From Bugula neritina (Eukaryota > Bryozoa > Gymnolaemata > Cheilostomatida > Bugulidae): a stretch of 64,000 nt of DNA. The position numbers and the translations under genes were made by a program. Within the stretch, counting starts at the first letter, position 1. Each line of letters starts with the position of its first letter. Below are positions 60,001 to 64,000 of the stretch, piece by piece. The notes beneath the pieces are model-generated. The model was given only the letters and a program-made list of their open reading frames with translations, was not told the origin of the DNA and made no database searches. Where the stretch lies: contig OZ037770.1 of NCBI GenBank assembly GCA_964035545.1, positions 13,656,642-13,720,641 on the forward strand. The letters are read 5' to 3'.

Positions 60001-61924
60001 GCGCGTGCGTCAACACGAGAGTTTGTATTAATTGAATTTCTAGACATCAACATACCAAGCAAGTATCTCTAAACTTGACGGCGTCGTCTGCTGAGGTAAA
60101 ATTGAAGCCCCAGTGTTTGCCGGTTGCTGCATCTTTAAGGTGGATGAAGCTCTCGGTAGGCTGCTTGAGTTTTGTACCTGCAGAGCAAGAAAATGCTAGC
60201 TGAAGAGTGGTTAGTAAAAACCTCATATCTACAAAAGTTCTTTCTAGAACCAAGAACTGCTAGCAACATTGTATTAACTATGTGGAACATAGAGCAAAAA
60301 CTACAGAAAAATGAAACATTGATGATGATAAGTAACTAGGAAGGTAATTGTGAATAAAGACGGAAAATTACATCAGCAAGTTGTTTTCACTCCACCTAAC
60401 AAACCCCCTCAAGGAGCGGAGATAAAAAGCAACCAAATTTAATGAAGTTTGCGGCAGATAGACTTAGCTCCTAACTACATTAATCAACTGCGCTTTAACA
60501 GACAGGAAATCAAACAACGTAATTAAGTGTCAACTGCAAAATGACATCTTGAATAGTAGAGACATTCCTCAGAAAGAATATTTACAAAAGGAAAATGATG
60601 ATAATAAAAAGATAGCCTGCAAAGCTCAGAACAGATAATGCAACTATATTCCAGTGAGAATAACCACATCGCCTTGCTTGAAAAAGTACATAGGCCACGA
60701 GAAAGGCTTGGACCCCCGATTTGTGGCTTATGAATGTATATATAGGGATAAAATGTCCGAATGTAATAGATCCATGAGTTAAATCTGGTATTCTACTATG
60801 TCACGACTAAAGGTTTGGGGACCCGTAGTGGAGATATGGAGTGAGCACTGTACAACAATGTGTAAAGTAGGCGATTTCTAAACTTTCTCATGGTACTGAA
60901 TAGGTACTGAGAATTTGAGATGTTATCAGATTGAGAGTGTACTGTCACTCACCTGGCTGTACAATCTTCACGTCACATATTTTCTCCACCTGGCTGTTGT
61001 AGGCTCTGATGAGGTAGACGGTGTGAGGGTCATCGGACACGCAGGTAACACTGGCAGGTACCACATCTTCTGTTATCTTATGCCACTGTAAGTCGGCTTC
61101 AGAGGAGTCGTCTTCTCTCACGTTGAACAAGTCTACCCACAGCCTGTGAGTATAAAGCTCACAGTCAACATGTACAGTGAGTGCATTATTAATATAACAA
61201 AATATGAAATACATAAAAATTTGCATTACTGAGTTATACTGTTCCTATTAATCTTATGCATGGGTTGTGATTAATCATAGCTGTCAAAATTACATAATAT
61301 GAGTATATTCCAAATACTTTTGATTAAAAAAGATAAGGTATGTATATGGGGAAGAGGGAAATGAATCAAAGTTTAGTATCCTTCCATACACCAAGAAATA
61401 CTCATTATATATTGCATTCTTAATAAAAACTTATAAAAAACACAAGAAAACAATAGATTTAAACTAGTAGCCTTCAAGCTTTTACCCAATAGCTCTAACA
61501 TAACCTATATATACCAGTGTTGGTGATCAGTTGGTGTAGTGCTGAGTTGATACAGCTTATCACTATAGACATCGAAATGAAATGGCTGCCAAACTTCTAG
61601 CAGTTCAGCATTTTCTGTACCAACTTTTAGCTTTTGTGACAACATATTGAATGTGTTGCCTAACACAAAGTTTAAAGTTCTGTGTATTTTAAAGGTATGT
61701 GGCAGAGTACCATAACACTTATTACTAAAAATCATTTGTGACATTCAATATCAACCTTTAAGCCAAAACACCAAATACCAGTGCAGCCCTAGTGGATGCC
61801 GTATAGTTTTGTCAGGCTACATCCTCACTTACCGTAAGAGATGATCCTTTCTAGAGTTGGCCTTGTGGTAGTCTTCGATATCCTGAGATGTGATTTCATC
61901 CGGTTGTGTTAACTTGTTACCCAT
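35992..61924 (-). CDS. Tiam/sif: Still life/TIAM-type Rac guanine-nucleotide exchange factor
   Basis: Activates Rac by GDP/GTP exchange at membranes. 32 exons, 1795 residues: 61924-61833, 61143-60953, 60177-60056, 59721-59695, 58812-58637, 58368-58300, 56591-56433, 55900-55804, 55677-55527, 55144-55049, 54961-54828, 54445-54321, 54058-53941, 53706-53535, 52930-52714, 52205-52076, 51722-51585, 51195-51052, 50857-50699, 50512-50132, 49774-49613, 48994-48974, 47919-47701, 47126-46895, 44992-44895, 40565-40387, 38994-38826, 38122-37839, 37505-37337, 37162-37013, 36910-36711, 36598-35992. MGNKLTQP start (myristoylation type, as in Drosophila Sif); WH1/PH-like domain about 31-150 ([20 protein letters not shown]); Ser-rich linker; PH-CC-Ex 645-966 ([34 protein letters not shown]); Ras-binding 967-1020; PDZ 1028-1100 (ELFGMEVE); DH 1220-1477 ([34 protein letters not shown]); PH to about 1620; divergent tail with RLRHSV repeats. 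The 27- and 21-nt microexons are inferred. Confidence 0.93.
39740..39872. repeat. 31-bp tandem repeat, four units
   Basis: Units containing ACATTGAATAGGGAGTAG and ACATTGAATAGTGAGTAG alternate (ABAB), so a two-unit block was duplicated. It lies in the TIAM intron between 40387 and 38994. Confidence 0.85.
40290..40395 (-). repeat. Donor-junction repeats after a DH-domain exon of TIAM
   Basis: On the minus strand the exon end CATGGAAAG|GTGTGTAGTTTG (donor after 40387) is followed by CATGTAAATGTGTGTAG, CATGGATATGTGTGTAG and CACGGAAAGGTGTGTAG, with a period of about 29 bp. The last copy has restored the exact AAAG|GTGTGTAG donor. Confidence 0.88.
41707..41742 (-). CDS. Candidate alternative first exon of a short TIAM isoform
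   Basis: A 12-codon frame [12 protein letters not shown] starts with ATG at 41742 and ends at 41707 before GTATGT. Its phase 0 end joins correctly to the DH exon at 40565 (TAEQVTHFC). The product would be about 597 residues with only the DH and C-terminal PH domains, like the short form of vertebrate TIAM2. The region upstream (41880-42080) is less AT-rich than its surroundings and could be an internal promoter. This is inferred from signal and phase only. Confidence 0.4.
41743..44894. other. Large TIAM intron segment, nothing further recognised
   Basis: Intronic DNA between the exons at 44992-44895 and 40565-40387, upstream of the candidate alternative exon. No conserved coding segment is seen on either strand. 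Short open frames at 42123 and 42850 resemble no family I know. Confidence 0.5.
45770..45832. repeat. 31-bp tandem duplication in a TIAM intron
   Basis: Two copies of a block containing AATACAAAAAACTTTTCACT, one after the other, followed by CTTGTGTAG and TTTGTGTAC respectively. Confidence 0.85.
46212..46220 (-). terminator. Pol III terminator of tRNA-Asp
   Basis: A run of nine T on the minus strand, six bases past the 3' end of the tRNA gene. A T-run of this length is a strong RNA polymerase III stop. Confidence 0.85.
46227..46298 (-). tRNA. tRNA-Asp (GTC)
   Basis: 72 nt, intronless. The acceptor stem TCCGTGA pairs with TCACGGA. A-box region TAGTATAGTGGTAAGTATC, anticodon loop CTGTCAC with GTC, perfect B-box GGTTCGATTCC and discriminator G, as expected for tRNA-Asp. 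No CCA is encoded, as usual in eukaryotes. It lies in a TIAM intron in the same orientation as the host gene and has its own T-run terminator. Confidence 0.96.
47171..47315 (-). mobile_element. Decayed tRNA-derived SINE in a TIAM intron
   Basis: Reverse-complement family blocks CAATTATGACTGAATGCTCT, CTTCCTAACATC and a tail remnant AAGTTTATAGTCCCTGGTGA. The tRNA-like head is degraded (GTGTTTACTAGG). It is in the sense orientation of TIAM. Confidence 0.75.
48648..48912. repeat. 25-bp minisatellite in a TIAM intron
   Basis: About ten units containing AGAGAGAAGAGAATTAGGAG, with variants GGCGGGTA and GGGTTAGG. It lies just downstream, in transcript order, of the 21-nt microexon. Confidence 0.9.
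50935..51042. repeat. (ACT/ACC)n trinucleotide repeat beside a TIAM donor
   Basis: A trinucleotide run starting about ten bases into the intron after the exon ending at 51052. On the transcribed strand it reads GTAGTAGTGG. Confidence 0.92.
52378..52560 (+). mobile_element. 5'-truncated tRNA-derived SINE in a TIAM intron
   Basis: It begins inside the tRNA-like head (B box GTTCGAACCCC) and keeps ATTGATGATGTTAGGAAGAA, TATAATTGCTTTTGTGCC and TTTCTCACAAGGATAACGAC. It is antisense to TIAM. Confidence 0.85.
57091..58112. repeat. 22-bp minisatellite, about 46 units
   Basis: Units contain TTACATGAGAGAGGATACTG followed by TG or TA. A second variant, ACATAAGAG in place of ACATGAGAG, is always preceded by the GTG form and followed by the GTA form. 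That pattern means multi-unit blocks have been copied. It is in the TIAM intron between 58300 and 56591. Confidence 0.95.
58445..58634. repeat. Palindrome-rich AGTACTAATACT repeat beside a TIAM donor
   Basis: Repeated AGTACTAGTACT, AGTACTAATACTATAC and ATATAGTATTAGTACTG words, each close to self-complementary, so the region can form many hairpins. It begins about six bases into the intron after the exon ending at 58637. Confidence 0.88.
59862..60010. repeat. (TG)n repeat in a TIAM intron
   Basis: Imperfect GT/TG dinucleotide tract with CGTGTG and GCGCGC interruptions near the 3' end. The open frames across it on both strands are artefacts of the repeat. Confidence 0.92.
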
Positions 61925-64000
61925 AATTCATCATTCCCCAACACCAACTATCCTGTGACACATCTGTAGTAGTAGTAATAATAACCATAAAATAGTAATA
62001 GAGATGATAGCGCCAATTATTTCTTTTTTTATTCTATTAGATTTAAAATAGCAGCAAAGTATAAAAAGGGTGTACAAAAAGTTTATGAGAAACAAAGGCA
62101 CTATTTTAAAAATTGAAAAAATTATCCTGGTTAAACCTAATTGATTTAGCAAACTTTGAAATTATGTGCTGTGTACTCTCATGGTCATAAAACAGTAACA
62201 ATACAACTTGATAGCAGATCTAATAAACTTAAACTAATGAGACAATAACAGACCTACTTAAACTGATTTAAAGGAAAAACTTCTTTAGCTTTTTATAATA
62301 GAATAACAGTGAGTTTTAAGTTCAATATTCAGTAATGCAGCCGTCTACCCACCAAGTCGTGCATAGACTGATATATATATATAATTCTCAGATATAAATA
62401 CCACAGTGATATTACAATATACTAAATGAGTGTATGTGTATTTAGAATTCAAAGAATGCATAGCATTGCTACACTCAACAATGCCACAATTGTTAGCAAA
62501 ATCAATTGATTTATGCAACACTGACAATTGACAATAATTAAATATTGTATCAAAGGAACATAAAATATTGATATTGGAACACAAGAGGTGAATGCTATAG
62601 GAATGGATGATTAATCCACCAAAGTATGTGTATTAAGGTGACCATTATGTGAATATAATAGCCTTGTACAGCTACAGGTTGGTGAGAAGACACCAGTGAG
62701 TGGGCACTGAGAAAGGGCTGTTTGCTGTTAAACAGAAGAACTAAAAATAATGGGAACACCAATGCATACATCAATTTACCTCCCAGTTGATCATAATCAC
62801 GAAATTGACAGTAAATCCAACAAGTAAACAGAGTATTTTTTTAAACAAATTAACTTTAAATTAGAAATTAATTTCCAAGGCTTACTTTAAAGTCACTAAA
62901 ATTGTTTAATAGAGGAATAACCTACAAGAAAAATACTATTTTTTTTGCAAATTTAGCAGTTGCAAAACATTTGTAGCTAACAAAGTATACTCTCATACAC
63001 TTAACATAAGGAATAGAACACTGCAAGTTCCAATACAGTTAGTAGACCCCATAAATGATACTATATTGAAGGTGTAGTAGACAGTCTATGAATGGGAGCA
63101 AAAGGGAGTAAAAGAGGGTGGTGTAGGAATGTATTAGCACTAGATATGCATACAGAGTAATCACAACAAACTAGTTTATTAATTTCTAAAGAGTAAACAA
63201 TAGAACATTGATCCAGACCCTAAATACAACTCTAAAGAGGCAATCAGCTAGCAATATACTAATCAATACTATTGTTTTAAGTGATTTTAATGCTCAAGTA
63301 CTTGAGGTTGAGACTACGATATCAATTTACAAAAAACCATTTATTCTGCTAGTGAAAACTTAAATGTTCCGGAAAGAAAACCTATGAGTGGGCTAATCAA
63401 CAGGGCTGCGTTGATAAACTGTCAAGTTAGAGATCAATTGTCAGGGCGACTTTTGCATTTTTTACATTATGATAATTAATTAGAGTTTCAAGTACTAAAG
63501 TAATACGTCATGTCGATATATGTTGGCATTGTTGGCATACAAGAGGTCGAATGAGCTTACATTAAACAGCTTAGCAAAAATATAAAGTGAATCTTTTTAA
63601 AGAGTTCATATGAGTATAAAATGAAACTGGTGTAAAAAGAATAAGCTTAAGTTTGAATATAATACAGAAGATGTCTGAAGTTTATTCAACTCTAAGTAAT
63701 ATTAGATATTCTGAATACAAATGTGTCAGCAAAAGTTCTTTTGTGCAGAACAGACTGTTCAATACAGAAAAGTGAACTTATTTTAATTACTTATTCTGTG
63801 CTGCCAATCAATTGGCTCCTATTAAATAATGAACACATTTTTTGTAGAATACACAATCCAAAATAAAGCTATTTTTAAACTTTGAGTAAAAATTCCAAAT
63901 TTAAACTTTGGAATTAAAACTAGGCAGACAACCCTCAAACTTGCAAACAAATTTCATAAGTATAACTTTTTAAAGAATAAATATAACTTAGAGAAAACAT
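61925..64000. other. 5' flank of TIAM, no gene seen
   Basis: AT-rich DNA upstream of the TIAM start. No exon or RNA gene is recognised on either strand. A promoter and possible 5' UTR exons may be here. Confidence 0.45.

Noticed and set aside
59828-60072. Overlapping frames rich in His/Thr or Val/Cys
   Set aside because: These are translations of the TG dinucleotide repeat.
1467-61924. Functional cluster linking TEAD, Notum-like and TIAM
   Set aside because: The strands alternate and there are no shared elements other than SINEs and repeats. The grouping is probably chance.

Overview
This is animal nuclear DNA. It is AT-rich, every gene is split by GT-AG introns, and the genes are metazoan signalling genes (TEAD, a Still life/TIAM Rac exchange factor, a Notum-family protein, two TRIM-like proteins) plus the acetyl-CoA transporter SLC33A1. 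There are tRNA-derived SINEs, a small DNA transposon with terminal inverted repeats, many mini- and microsatellites and a nuclear tRNA-Asp gene. An N-terminal myristoylation-type start and WH1/PH-like domain as in Drosophila Still life, TRIM-type genes and a recurring intronic motif close to GRGAYAACTCC make a lophotrochozoan, perhaps a mollusc, my best guess. The taxon is inference only.

Layout, with six protein genes strictly alternating in strand: SLC33A1 (+, 1467-6779, 11 exons); TEAD/scalloped (-, 12876-7838, 10 exons); TRIM-like A (+, 16739-22159, 8 exons); TRIM-like B (-, 25844-22565, 8 exons, tail-to-tail with A); a Notum/pectinacetylesterase-family protein (+, 31364-35120, 8 exons) with a membrane anchor and a degraded active site; Still life/TIAM (-, 61924-35992, 32 exons, with a tRNA-Asp gene in one intron). 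I built all exon models by hand from splice signals, reading-frame phase and family similarity. All six close to whole numbers of codons: 506, 444, 619, 614, 423 and 1795 amino acids.

The most unusual property lies at exon-intron borders. In four of the six genes, short stretches spanning the end of an exon and the start of the intron have been tandemly duplicated into the intron, giving arrays of 2 to about 20 near-identical 5' splice sites. Examples are SLC33A1 exons 2, 7 and 10, TEAD exons 3 and 6, TRIM-A exons 1 and 4, TRIM-B exon 4 and the exon at 40387-40565 in TIAM. One 3' splice site (SLC33A1 exon 4) is copied in the same way. One array would add 75 residues in frame. Both TRIM paralogues carry an array at the homologous exon end.

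The genes do not form a shared pathway or operon. TEAD (Hippo output), the Notum relative (Wnt-related family) and TIAM (Rac activation) are all signalling genes, but nothing in the sequence links their regulation.
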